Source: UBA6115 sp040776985
Lineage (GTDB): Bacteria > Bacillota > Clostridia > Christensenellales > Aristaeellaceae
Direction of reading: 5' to 3'
Length of the DNA stretch: 64,000 nt
NCBI GenBank assembly: GCA_040776985.1
Contig: JAXGZL010000002.1
Coordinates: 186,001 to 250,000 of the forward strand
Shown here: piece after piece, positions 43,079 to 50,299 of the stretch
Layout: every line of letters starts with the position of its first letter
Numbering within the stretch: position 1 is the stretch's first letter
The notes under the pieces: generated by a model
Database searches by the model: none
Told to the model about the DNA's origin: nothing
The model's input: only the letters and a program-made list of their open reading frames with translations
Position numbers and translations under genes: made by a program

Positions 43079-43144
43079 CCCTTATTTTGATTTTGGAACA
43101 CACTTCAAGAAGAGAGGGCTTCTACCCTCATCAACCCTTATTTT
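43073..43144. repeat. Subterminal direct repeats at the right end of the transposon
   Basis: AAAATAAGGGTTGATG occurs twice on the minus strand (43073-43088 and 43129-43144, 56 bases apart). The left end carries AAAATAAGGGTGAA (35,481 on) and AATAATAGTTGAT (35,526-35,538). They are probably transposase-binding repeats. Confidence 0.75.
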
Positions 43145-43206
43145 TAGAAGTAGCTCTTAACATCAGAATCTGTTCTTCCAATATCAACCATGAATTTGAG
43201 ATACCC

Positions 43207-43214
43207 GAATTATG
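43207..43214. repeat. Target-site duplication, right copy (ISL3-type transposon)
   Basis: GAATTATG directly after the right terminal repeat, identical to 35,464-35,471. Confidence 0.92.
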
Positions 43215-43219
43215 TTTGC

Positions 43220-44050
43220 TCAGGCATAGGAATGGATGCTGGGGATAAAGAGGTTGACGCCGATGTAGGTAAACAGCACGCAGAGGAAGCCGATGAAGGC
43301 GTACCAAGCCGCCTTTTTGCCCTGCATGCCCCGGGAGAGGCGCTGGTGCAGGTAGATGGCGTAGATCAGCCAGGTGATCAGCGACCAGGTCTCCTTGGGG
43401 TCCCAGGTCCAGTAGTGGCCCCAGGCCTTCTGCGCCCAGATGGCGCCGGTGATGATGACCAGGGTGAGGAAGAGGAAGCCAAAGCTGATGGCCCGGTAGC
43501 TGAGGATGTCCAGTTTTTCCAGGCTGGGCAGGTGCTGCTCCTTGAAGGGGCCTGGCTTGATCCTTTTATGCACAAGATACAGCAGGGAAAAGCCGAAGGC
43601 CACCCCGAAGGCGCCGTAGCTTAAGATGGCGGTGCAGACATGGAAGATCAGCCAGTTGCTCTGAAGCGCCGGCATCAGCTCATTCACCTGCCGTGACTGC
43701 ATGGCCGCATAGCCAATCACCAGAAAGATCACCGGGGACACAAAGGCGCCCAGCGCCAGGTGCCGGTGCCGCCAGACCATCACCAGGAACACCAGGGCGA
43801 TGCCCCAGGCGAAGCTGGTGGCAAACTCGTACTGGTTGGACAGGGGAAGGCGTCCGGCTCCGATGCTCCTCACAATCAGTGCCAGGCTGTGGGCGCTGAA
43901 GGCGGCGGTATAGACCCAGGCGGCGGCCTTCCCTGCCCTCTCCCTTTTGAACACAAAGAAGAAGATGAAGGCCAGGGAGGCCAGGAAATAGCCGGCCACC
44001 GCCACAAAGAACAGGATGGTCTCGGCCTGGAAATAGTCAAAGCTGTTCAT
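43220..44050 (-). CDS. ccsB: Cytochrome c biogenesis protein CcsB/CcsA (ResC-like)
   Basis: 276 residues, about eight membrane helices. The heme-handling WWD-type motif is WGHYWTWDPKETWSLITW. Conserved His are in RHRHLALG, IFHVCTAILSYG and YLHQRLSRG. With ResB it forms the System II heme export and cytochrome c synthase complex. ATG 44050 is chosen over an upstream in-frame codon; the gene overlaps resB by 14 bases. The ISL3 transposon inserted five bases after its stop (duplication at 43,207). Confidence 0.93.
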   Translation of the reverse strand: MNSFDYFQAETILFFVAVAGYFLASLAFIFFFVFKRERAGKAAAWVYTAAFSAHSLALIVRSIGAGRLPLSNQYEFATSFAWGIALVFLVMVWRHRHLALGAFVSPVIFLVIGYAAMQSRQVNELMPALQSNWLIFHVCTAILSYGAFGVAFGFSLLYLVHKRIKPGPFKEQHLPSLEKLDILSYRAISFGFLFLTLVIITGAIWAQKAWGHYWTWDPKETWSLITWLIYAIYLHQRLSRGMQGKKAAWYAFIGFLCVLFTYIGVNLFIPSIHSYA

Positions 44051-45323
44051 ACAGGAAGCCCTCTTTTCGCAGGGTATTTTTGATTTTGTCGGTATACAGC
44101 ACACTGCCCTTGGGGCTGCGGCCAAAAAGCATGACGCCCTTGTCATCCGGCAGCAGGTACAGTTCCTCCGGGCGCAGATAGAAGGCCATCGTCAGCCCCA
44201 GCAGGATCAGCGCGCCGCCAAAGGCCACCAGGCCCATGGCGGGGTCCCTGACCACCTGGATCAGGGTGTACTCCTGGGGATGGTCCAGCACAAAGCGGTG
44301 TTCGCCCACCTTGATGTCATAGCCCATGCCGGCCAGGTTCATGTCCACCAGCTTTCCCTCAAAGCGCAGGGTGAACAGCGCGGCGGGGTTGTTGGGCAGG
44401 GGGCTTTTGGTGCCGGGGCCCTCCCGGGTGCGCACGTAGTCAGGGTAGAGGGTGTTGAACTGCAGGCTGATGCCGGTGTCCCCCAGGCCCATCTCATCCC
44501 CGGGATAGAGCACCTGCTCCCTGACCGGCTTTCCGGCCTCATATCCCTGGCAGGTGACTGCCCAGCCGGTGGCGTTCTGAAACAGCTGATAGCCAAAGGC
44601 CGCCATGGGGTGGTTGACCTGGGCCTGGCCTGTCACCACCTCTCCGGTGGCGGCATGCTCCGCCCTCAGGCTGGCTGTGTACTGAATGGCGCTGAAATCC
44701 TCCCGCCGCGAGATCTGGAAATCATCCACATAAACCTTCAGCCCGATGTCCTCCAGCTGATGGCTGCTTCCGGGGACGGCTGAGAAATAGCGGTCATACA
44801 GGAAGACCTGCCCCAGGGCAAAGCCCGCGATGATCACCAGGATGGCCAGGTGGGAAAGCCAGGCCCCCCAGATGCCCAGCCGATGGCGGGCGGCGTAAAG
44901 CTGCCCCTGATCATCCCGGGCCGGCGCCCGGAAGCCCAGCTTCTGGAAGAGGATTTCGGGGCTTTTATCGCCTTTCTCCAGAAGAAAGCGGGCGGTGGCG
45001 TCATCCGCCTGCATGCGTTTTGCCAGGGTGAAGCCCTGCTTATGCTGTCTTAACAGCTGGGGGAAGCGCCGGATGGAACAGAGGCTCAGGTTCAGGATAA
45101 TAAGCGCCGTCCCCGCCAGGAACCAGGGCGCGGTAAACACCTGGTCCAGCCGCAGGGCGGTGATGATGTCCGCCCAGGGCTGCCCATACAGGGACTGGTA
45201 TTGGCTGGGCGCCAGCTTCTGAGGGATGAGGCTGCCCGCCACGCAGAAAAGGGACAGGACAATCAGCAGCAGGATGCCAAACCACATGCTGCCAAGGGCT
45301 TTCCACACTTTGTTTTGTTTCAA
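44037..45323 (-). CDS. resB: Cytochrome c biogenesis protein ResB
   Basis: 428 residues. Three N-terminal helices (MWFGILLLIVLSLFCVAGSL, APWFLAGTALIILNLSLCS, HLAILVIIAGFALGQ) are followed by a large external domain (about 185-385) and a last helix (LVAFGGALILLGLTMAFYL). Shape and SLIPQ, LSLCSIRR and HLAIL segments are typical of ResB/Ccs1. It acts with CcsB on the apocytochrome; the linked substrate is evidently NrfA. Confidence 0.93.
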   Translation of the reverse strand: MKQNKVWKALGSMWFGILLLIVLSLFCVAGSLIPQKLAPSQYQSLYGQPWADIITALRLDQVFTAPWFLAGTALIILNLSLCSIRRFPQLLRQHKQGFTLAKRMQADDATARFLLEKGDKSPEILFQKLGFRAPARDDQGQLYAARHRLGIWGAWLSHLAILVIIAGFALGQVFLYDRYFSAVPGSSHQLEDIGLKVYVDDFQISRREDFSAIQYTASLRAEHAATGEVVTGQAQVNHPMAAFGYQLFQNATGWAVTCQGYEAGKPVREQVLYPGDEMGLGDTGISLQFNTLYPDYVRTREGPGTKSPLPNNPAALFTLRFEGKLVDMNLAGMGYDIKVGEHRFVLDHPQEYTLIQVVRDPAMGLVAFGGALILLGLTMAFYLRPEELYLLPDDKGVMLFGRSPKGSVLYTDKIKNTLRKEGFLYEQL

Positions 45324-45340
45324 GAATTGCCCTTTCTATT

Positions 45341-45383
45341 AAAAAGGCCTGGAAAAGCATAGACCGGGCTTTTCCAAGCCTTT
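45341..45383 (-). terminator. Terminator or attenuator between nrfA and resB
   Basis: Minus strand: AAAGGC-TTGGAAAAG stem pairing with CTTTTCCA-GGCCTTTTT with one mismatch, followed by T-residues. It would lower resB-ccsB expression relative to nrfA. Confidence 0.6.
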
Positions 45384-45401
45384 GTTCAGGCGATTACCGC
45401 A

Positions 45402-46547
45402 TCAGGGATTCAGCAGCGCCATGCCTTTTGCGGTCAACTCCTCGCATTTGCTGAGGCAGTCATCGGTGAGCTTGCGGTTGTGGATGCCCTCGCTGTTCTC
45501 CACAAAGACAAAGTCCCAATAGAACTGGGCGTGGCGGTGCAGCTTTTGCAGCTCGGCCAGCTTTTCGCCCTCCACGGTTTTGTCCTCCACCGCCTTGGCC
45601 AGGGCGTTGACATATTCCACCAGGCCTTCCCCGGCGGACACGGTGCGCGCCTCGGTGGCTGCCTGCCCCTCGGTGACAAACTTGGTGATGTCCTTGTGAC
45701 AGGCGTTGCAGGAGGCGGCCAGCCCCTCGTCAGCCAGGGGGCTGACCAGCTTGTGGCTGCGGTAGGGTTCGCCCTTGTCGTTTTTGGCGGGGGGCATGTG
45801 GCAGTCGGCGCAGGTGAACATGGTGGCGTGGACGGAGCCCGCCTGGAAGGTTTCAAACTCCGGGTGCTGCACCTTGATCAGCTCGGTCCCCGTGCGGGGG
45901 TTCACAAAGTCTGAAAAGCCGATTTCGTCATAATGGGCCAGGATGGCGTCCGGGGTTGCCTCCGCCAGGCCCTGATAGGCCAGGGTGGTGGTGGCGCTGC
46001 CCTTGGGGAAGTAGTATTCCACATGGCACTGGGCGCAAGCCAGGGTTTTGGGGTCCACATTTTCCTCTTCCATGGCCTTGGCCTGATAGGCATGGGTCAC
46101 CGTCAGCGTGGGCGGGTTGTTGGCGTGGCAGTTGTAGCAGCTCACCGGCTCCACCACGCTGGACAGGGCGGTTTCAAAGGGCAGCGCATAGGCCTCGTCC
46201 CCCTGGTTTTGCGCCATCAGCGTGAAATCCGGGGTTTTGCAGGTGAGGCAGTTGGCCAGGGGATGCTTGCGCTGGGTGTTTGTCACATCCTCCACCGAAT
46301 ACTCATGCCCCCGGGCAGAATCATACTGCACGGAGAACTGCACCCCTTCGTATAAAACAGCCAGGATGGGGTATGTTTTCAGATAGTCTATGACCTGGTC
46401 GTTCTCGCCATTGGCTTTGTAGGAGGCATAGACATCCGGGAACTGGTCCTTGTACTCCTCTGCCCGTTTGACCGGGCTCAGCTCTGCCAGCGCCACGGCG
46501 CTCAGCAGGGTCAGCACCAATAAAAAGACCACCAACTTCTTCTTCAT
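45402..46547 (-). CDS. nrfA: Ammonia-forming cytochrome c nitrite reductase
   Basis: 381 residues, exported through an N-terminal signal (KKKLVVFLLVLTLLSAVALA). Five heme sites: active-site CLTCK (100-104), then CYNCH, CAQCH, CADCH and CNACH (137, 171, 246 and 280 onward). The CXXCK first site is diagnostic of NrfA. Catalytic-region residues KVQHPEFE are present. It reduces nitrite to ammonium with six electrons. The start is ATG 46547 behind AAAGGTGG. A quinol-oxidising NrfH is not found near it. The IS481/IS1202-like insertion lies about 100 bases upstream. Confidence 0.95.
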   Translation of the reverse strand: MKKKLVVFLLVLTLLSAVALAELSPVKRAEEYKDQFPDVYASYKANGENDQVIDYLKTYPILAVLYEGVQFSVQYDSARGHEYSVEDVTNTQRKHPLANCLTCKTPDFTLMAQNQGDEAYALPFETALSSVVEPVSCYNCHANNPPTLTVTHAYQAKAMEEENVDPKTLACAQCHVEYYFPKGSATTTLAYQGLAEATPDAILAHYDEIGFSDFVNPRTGTELIKVQHPEFETFQAGSVHATMFTCADCHMPPAKNDKGEPYRSHKLVSPLADEGLAASCNACHKDITKFVTEGQAATEARTVSAGEGLVEYVNALAKAVEDKTVEGEKLAELQKLHRHAQFYWDFVFVENSEGIHNRKLTDDCLSKCEELTAKGMALLNP

Positions 46548-46621
46548 GGCCGGAACCACCTTTCCTGATGTAACTGTCTGAGCCTATTTTAGGAGGAATT
46601 GCCAGCTTTGTCAATGATAAG

Positions 46622-46646
46622 CCAAACACAAAGGAAGAAACTGTAT
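46622..46646. repeat. 25-bp target-site duplication, left copy
   Basis: Identical to 49,430-49,454. It ends directly at the TGTAGG terminus of the outer insertion sequence. Confidence 0.95.
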
Positions 46647-46698
46647 TGTAGGAGTACCATACATATTGGACAACGAGGCAGAAAGACCAGCTATTAAA

Positions 46699-46704
46699 TG
46701 TCAA
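46699..46704 (-). promoter_or_regulatory. IS110 outward -35 half-promoter at the right end
   Basis: TTGACA on the minus strand, 13 bases inside the element end. On circularisation it would sit 17 bases from the -10 at 48,391-48,396. Confidence 0.75.
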
Positions 46705-46766
46705 GAGGTGAAGTGGAGGAAATTTAGAATGAGTAAGGAGCATTAGGCACTTCCCCAAGCCCGCCG

Positions 46767-46888
46767 TCCTTGACTGGCAGCCTTCCGGCGCTGGGTAAAA
46801 GGCGGCGAGGGCGAAGGAAGCTGGAAACGGAGCAGCACAAAGCGCCCTCGCCTGCGCATGGTAGCACCGGAAGGCTGCCAGTCAAGGA
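46767..46888. repeat. Large inverted-repeat structure in the IS110 3' flank
   Basis: Outer arms of 26 bp (46767-46792 and 46863-46888) with one mismatch. An inner 10-bp perfect stem GGCGAGGGCG / CGCCCTCGCC lies at 46804-46813 and 46843-46852. It ends 13 bases before the transposase stop codon. It could be a mini-element inserted in the IS, a strong transcription block or a structured RNA. Confidence 0.8.
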
Positions 46889-46901
46889 TACGCTTCGCCG
46901 G

Positions 46902-48131
46902 CTATTGGATGGCGGAAGATGGCTCAGGCTCCGAAAGCTGATGAGGTGCAGGCTTGGGCGGAAGTGGTTCGTAAGGACGGTTCTCTCTGAGGATAGTAAA
47001 GAGGATGTTGCACATCTTTCTGGAAACAGCGCCAATCGCTGTCAGGTGGTGTTTGCCTCGACCCCTGAGGGACTGATAGTAAGCCGACAGCGTAGGGTCG
47101 CAGAAGGCGGCACGGGTGGCTGCCAGCCAGATGGCACGACGCAGGTAAGGAGAACCCCGTTTAGATAGTTTGTTCCTGGAACCGGTGAACTCCCCCGACT
47201 GATTAACCCGCACATCCAGTCCGGCATAGGCCACCAGCTTGGCAGGCGTTTCAAAGCGACGGATATCGCCTATCTCTGACAGAATGACCGCACCTAAGGT
47301 TTCGCCGATGCCGGGAATGGTGGCAATGACCTGATTGGTTCGCCGCAGAATATCCGCAATCTGCGCTTCCAGATGCTCCAACTGCTGCTCGGTAAAGCAG
47401 AGTTGCTCCATGAGCTGTTTGATCTGGAAGGCAAAAGCCTCTCTGGCATATGTGATGCCAAAGGTGGTGGCGGCAGCGGATTGAATCTCCTCTGCCTTTT
47501 GCCCGCTGAAGCGGCCCCGGCTGGCCTTATTGAGCAGCGCAGTTAGCTCCTCTGTGGAGATGTCCAACATGTCTTCAGGCGTCTGACAGCGCAGGAGGAG
47601 CTCTCGTGAGCTGACACCAAACATGTCGCTGAAGAGGCGCTCGTATTCTGGGAACACCTGATCCAGCAAGGCAATGACGCGCCGTTTACAGTCACCACAG
47701 ATATCTACCAGAGCGAGGCGATAGCGCGACAACTGGCGCAGGGCAACGATGTTTTCCTCCGACAGTGCGGTGGTGGAATACTGACCAAAGCGCATGATTT
47801 GCGCGATGAGGAGCGCATCGATGGCATCCGTCTTGGTCTGGCGGATGGACATCCGGCGAAAGGCGTCTGACTGAATGGGGTTGATGACATGAACCGAGTA
47901 GCCCCGCTCAGTCAGGTAGGCATGGATGGCCAACCAGTAATGACCGGTAGCCTCCATGCCAATGACAAGGTCTTGCACAGGAATACGCAGGCGCTCGAAG
48001 AGTTGACAGAGCTTTTCGCATCCTGCCTGCGAGTTGGCAAAGGAAAGGCTTTCAACTAAGGACTGGCCGTCCGTCCCAATGACCGCTGCTTCGTGATTGC
48101 GTTTGGCGATGTCGATACCGGCGAAAAACAT
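46902..48131 (-). CDS. IS110-family transposase (DEDD recombinase)
   Basis: 409 residues. N-terminal RuvC-like DEDD domain: GIDIAKRNHEAAVIG (Asp7), VIGMEATGHYW (Glu60), TDAIDALLIAQ (Asp102, Asp105). A coiled-coil follows, then the C-terminal Tnp20 domain: IPGIGETLGAVILSEIGD, VAYAGLDVRVNQSGEFTGSR with the catalytic Ser in NQSGEF. All catalytic positions are present. ATG 48131 behind GGAGGT is preferred to an upstream ATG at 48143. IS110 enzymes are guided by a bridge RNA from the element itself. Confidence 0.94.
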   Translation of the reverse strand: MFFAGIDIAKRNHEAAVIGTDGQSLVESLSFANSQAGCEKLCQLFERLRIPVQDLVIGMEATGHYWLAIHAYLTERGYSVHVINPIQSDAFRRMSIRQTKTDAIDALLIAQIMRFGQYSTTALSEENIVALRQLSRYRLALVDICGDCKRRVIALLDQVFPEYERLFSDMFGVSSRELLLRCQTPEDMLDISTEELTALLNKASRGRFSGQKAEEIQSAAATTFGITYAREAFAFQIKQLMEQLCFTEQQLEHLEAQIADILRRTNQVIATIPGIGETLGAVILSEIGDIRRFETPAKLVAYAGLDVRVNQSGEFTGSRNKLSKRGSPYLRRAIWLAATRAAFCDPTLSAYYQSLRGRGKHHLTAIGAVSRKMCNILFTILRENRPYEPLPPKPAPHQLSEPEPSSAIQ

Positions 48132-48169
48132 GGGAACCTCCATTCAAGTAGTTCTCGAACAGAGATTCC

Positions 48170-48384
48170 TCTTCTCTTTACGGGATACAACCTCGTGAGA
48201 GATGCAGCGCCAAGCGCTATCCAGCTCATTCGCATCCACCCGTAAAGACAGAGGCGCAATTCTTTCTGCGGAGGCTGAACCTCAAGGAGGGATACTGCGC
48301 CCTCTGTCCGATCCCCCTGATTATTCCACATGGTTTGTGGTTCTACCAAGGGTTTCGCACGATGTCCCTGACTTGAAACACCGT
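48170..48384 (-). ncRNA. Predicted IS110 bridge RNA (target- and donor-binding loops)
   Basis: Read on the minus strand. A small 5' hairpin (CCACA/TGTGG, 48327-48341) comes first. The target loop is closed by ACAGAGGGCGCA / TGCGCCTCTGT (48296-48307, 48248-48258). It holds the left guide CCTCCTT (48290-48284), an upper stem GAGG/CCTC and the right guide GCAGAAAG (48269-48262). The donor loop is closed by CTTTACGGG/CCCGTAAAG (48239-48247, 48176-48184). It holds the left guide AGCTGG (48226-48221), an upper stem AGCGC/GCGCT and the right guide ACGAG (48196-48192). Target guides match the reconstructed insertion site and donor guides the element ends. The outer limits of the RNA are approximate. 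Confidence 0.9.
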
Positions 48385-48390
48385 GACTAT

Positions 48391-48396
48391 ATGATA
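48391..48396 (-). promoter_or_regulatory. IS110 -10 half-promoter at the left end
   Basis: TATCAT on the minus strand, two bases inside the element. It pairs with the -35 at 46,699-46,704 only in the joined (circular) form. Confidence 0.75.
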
Positions 48397-48480
48397 CGAG
48401 GAGGCGTAAAGGAAGAGAAAGGGTTCAAATCGGTTAGAATGTTGTTGCTCAACAACTTCAACGAAAGGAACTCTTTCTCC

Positions 48481-49419
48481 ATGAGCAGTATAACCCAAGA
48501 CATGAAATATCGGCAATCTCTGGTCGTTTTCGCAATCAGGTACGGCGCTGGCAGGGCATCCAGAAAGTACAATCGGGCACGGTCTTACGTTTATTTCTGG
48601 CTTAACCGGTATGACGGCACGCTGGAGTCCCTGGCTTGCAGATCACGCAGGCCCCACAGCCATCCTAACCAGCACACCGAACAGGAAATCGCACTACTGC
48701 AGAACATGTGCCGAAGAAACCCCAGGCTGGGCAGGGTGGAACTATGGTGCAGATTAAGAAAACGAGGCTATACAAGGTCATTGAGCGGCCTGTATCGCAT
48801 CCTCCACAAGCTCCATCTGCAACCAAAGCCAAAGAAGAAGGTCTACAAGCCAAAGCCGTACCAGCAGATGACCCATCCGGGTGAGCGTGTCCAAATCGAC
48901 GTTAAAATCGTTCCAAAGGCCTGTAAGGTGGGTGCTGCAGCCAGTGAGCGCCTGGTACAATACACGGCCATAGACGAGTTTACCCGCCTGCGCTATCTAA
49001 AGGCATACATGGAGCAAAACACACACTCTTCCAAAGACTTCCTGCTCAGTTTGGTTCCCTACTATCTCAAGCGAGGAATCGAGATCCAATGCATCCAAAC
49101 TGACAATGGGCTTGAGTTTACCAATCGCTTGGCCGGCAATCAGACTTCTCGGATGACCGCCTTTGAATTGGCGGCACAGACGCTGGGCATTAAACTGAAG
49201 CATATCCGCCCTTATACGCCCAGGCATAACGGTAAAGTTGAACGAAGTCACAGGGAAGACCAAAAGAGATTCTACAGTAACCGAACCTTCTATTCATTCG
49301 AAGATTTTGCCAGGCAGCTCGCTGCCTGGCAACCCCGGAGCAACCAGCTCCCGATGAGACCCTTAGGCTTTCTCTCCCCAGTGGAGTTCCTGAAAGCACA
49401 CACTGTCCAACATGTTTGA
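48481..49419 (+). CDS. IS481/IS1202-like DDE transposase, copy 1
   Basis: 312 residues. An N-terminal HTH region (VVFAIRYGAGRASRKYNRAR, LESLACRSRRPHSHPNQ) and an rve integrase core with Asp in RVQIDVKIVPK, Asp in IQCIQTDNGLEF and Glu in RHNGKVERSHRE. About 95% identical to the copy at 59,787. The reading frame is intact, but the IS110 landed 80 bases before its ATG and separates it from its original left end. Confidence 0.93.
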   Translation: MSSITQDMKYRQSLVVFAIRYGAGRASRKYNRARSYVYFWLNRYDGTLESLACRSRRPHSHPNQHTEQEIALLQNMCRRNPRLGRVELWCRLRKRGYTRSLSGLYRILHKLHLQPKPKKKVYKPKPYQQMTHPGERVQIDVKIVPKACKVGAAASERLVQYTAIDEFTRLRYLKAYMEQNTHSSKDFLLSLVPYYLKRGIEIQCIQTDNGLEFTNRLAGNQTSRMTAFELAAQTLGIKLKHIRPYTPRHNGKVERSHREDQKRFYSNRTFYSFEDFARQLAAWQPRSNQLPMRPLGFLSPVEFLKAHTVQHV

Positions 49420-49429
49420 CTAACCTACA

Positions 49430-49454
49430 CCAAACACAAAGGAAGAAACTGTAT
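49430..49454. repeat. 25-bp target-site duplication, right copy
   Basis: Identical to 46,622-46,646; starts directly after the CCTACA terminus of the outer insertion sequence. Confidence 0.95.
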
Positions 49455-49474
49455 GAAACAGACAGGAGGAGAAC

Positions 49475-50272
49475 ATGATGCGAAAACGCCTGGTTTCCCT
49501 GATTCTCGCTTTCCTGATGCTGGCGCTTTCAGCGGGGGCTTCTGCCATGCAGCCATCCCCGGATTCCGCTCTGGGCGTCATTGTTGCCTTTGCCGGGCAC
49601 ATTCGGGAGAGGGACTTTGAAGAAGCGCTGTCCCTGACCACCACCAGCAGCGCCAGCTCCCGCTATCAGCATTCAAAGATGATCGAGCTGATGCGGGCGC
49701 TGGTCCCCCAGGGCATCCCCCTTTTGCCGCCTGACTATGCCCCCTATGAGCCCCTTGCCGCCAACTATTTTCTGGGGCATCAAAACGCCTATCTGAGCCG
49801 CTTTCTCTTTTCGCTGCTGATTCCTGGCTTTGACCCGCAACGGCTGGCCATCCTGAAGGATGATCAGCTTGACATCGGGCGTGGCGGGACGATAAGCCTT
49901 GCAGAACTGCATAAGAGGCTGGATCCGGAGCGCCTTGGGGGGCTGGAGCTGCGCCATGTGCTGAAAATGACTGGGGGCTTCTTTGCCGATGAACACTACA
50001 TCCAGCAAAACAAGAAAAGGGGAGAGATCTATGGCTTTCAGGAGATAGAGGAGTACTATGTGATCTATGCCCTGGAGGATCAGCTTTTCCTGACAGCCTG
50101 CCAGGTGGCCTTATATGAAGAGGGCTGGCAGCTTTTATACCTCAGCAGCCCCATGGCGGAGATAGATGAGCTGTCCCGGGATGGCAGCGCCCTTTTGATC
50201 AGCCAGGAAAGCGTGGACGATCTGCTGGCGGACAGCGAGTGCTGCCAGGTGGTGTATCCGCTTAAGCCATAA
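49475..50272 (+). CDS. Unknown secreted protein
   Basis: 265 residues, not recognised. Signal peptide RKRLVSLILAFLMLALSA with likely cleavage after ASA (about 24). The mature part has a DUF4878/NTF2-like opening (AFAGHIRERDFEEALSLTT) and ends CCQVVYPLKP. The ribosome site is GGAGG. Before the IS insertion its start lay only about 120 bases from the divergent nrfA start. The IS now separates it from the original upstream sequence. Confidence 0.72.
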   Translation: MMRKRLVSLILAFLMLALSAGASAMQPSPDSALGVIVAFAGHIRERDFEEALSLTTTSSASSRYQHSKMIELMRALVPQGIPLLPPDYAPYEPLAANYFLGHQNAYLSRFLFSLLIPGFDPQRLAILKDDQLDIGRGGTISLAELHKRLDPERLGGLELRHVLKMTGGFFADEHYIQQNKKRGEIYGFQEIEEYYVIYALEDQLFLTACQVALYEEGWQLLYLSSPMAEIDELSRDGSALLISQESVDDLLADSECCQVVYPLKP

Positions 50273-50299
50273 GGCTGATCAGTTTATCGTGGGGCACCC

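Larger units (their letters stand above)
35472..43206. mobile_element. ISL3-family transposon carrying a restriction-modification-like operon (7,735 bp)
   Basis: Left end GGGTATCTCAAAATAAGGGT (35,472 on). Right end, read inward on the minus strand from 43,206, GGGTATCTCAAATTCATGGT: the first 12 bases are identical and about 16 of 20 match. The flanks carry an exact 8-bp duplication (GAATTATG), the duplication length known for the ISL3 family. Inside are an ISL3 transposase, a 78-codon gene and a four-gene defence-like operon. Base composition is visibly richer in A+T than on either side. The cargo lies between the transposase and the right end, so the unit moves as one. Confidence 0.9.
46686..48400 (-). 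mobile_element. IS110-family insertion sequence (1,715 bp) nested in the outer IS
   Basis: Boundaries come from comparison with the uninterrupted copy at 59,777-60,843. That copy reads GCAGAAAGGAGGCG (other strand) where this one has GCAGAAAG at 46,685 and GAGGCG at 48,401. The core dinucleotide AG (CT on the transposase strand) is present at both junctions, with no longer duplication and no terminal inverted repeat, as expected for IS110. It contains the DEDD transposase, a 3' flank with a large hairpin and a 5' flank with a bridge RNA. Confidence 0.93.
46647..49429 (+). mobile_element. IS481/IS1202-like insertion sequence, copy 1, interrupted by an IS110 element
   Basis: Left end TGTAGGAGTACCATACATAT; right end, on the other strand, TGTAGGTTAGTCAAACATGT; both continue TTGGACA. 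The element is split into 46,647-46,685 (39 bp) and 48,401-49,429 (1,029 bp) by the IS110. Without it the element is 1,068 bp, one base longer than copy 2. The 25-bp target duplication fits the IS1202 group, which is known for duplications of about 24-29 bp. It inserted in the nrfA upstream region, between nrfA and the divergent secreted-protein gene. Confidence 0.92.

Noticed and set aside
35479..43090. 13-bp inverted match TCAAAATAAGGGT taken alone as island ends
   Set aside because: The true ends lie slightly further out, where GGGTATCTC abuts the octamer duplication; the 13-bp match is part of the end and subterminal repeats.
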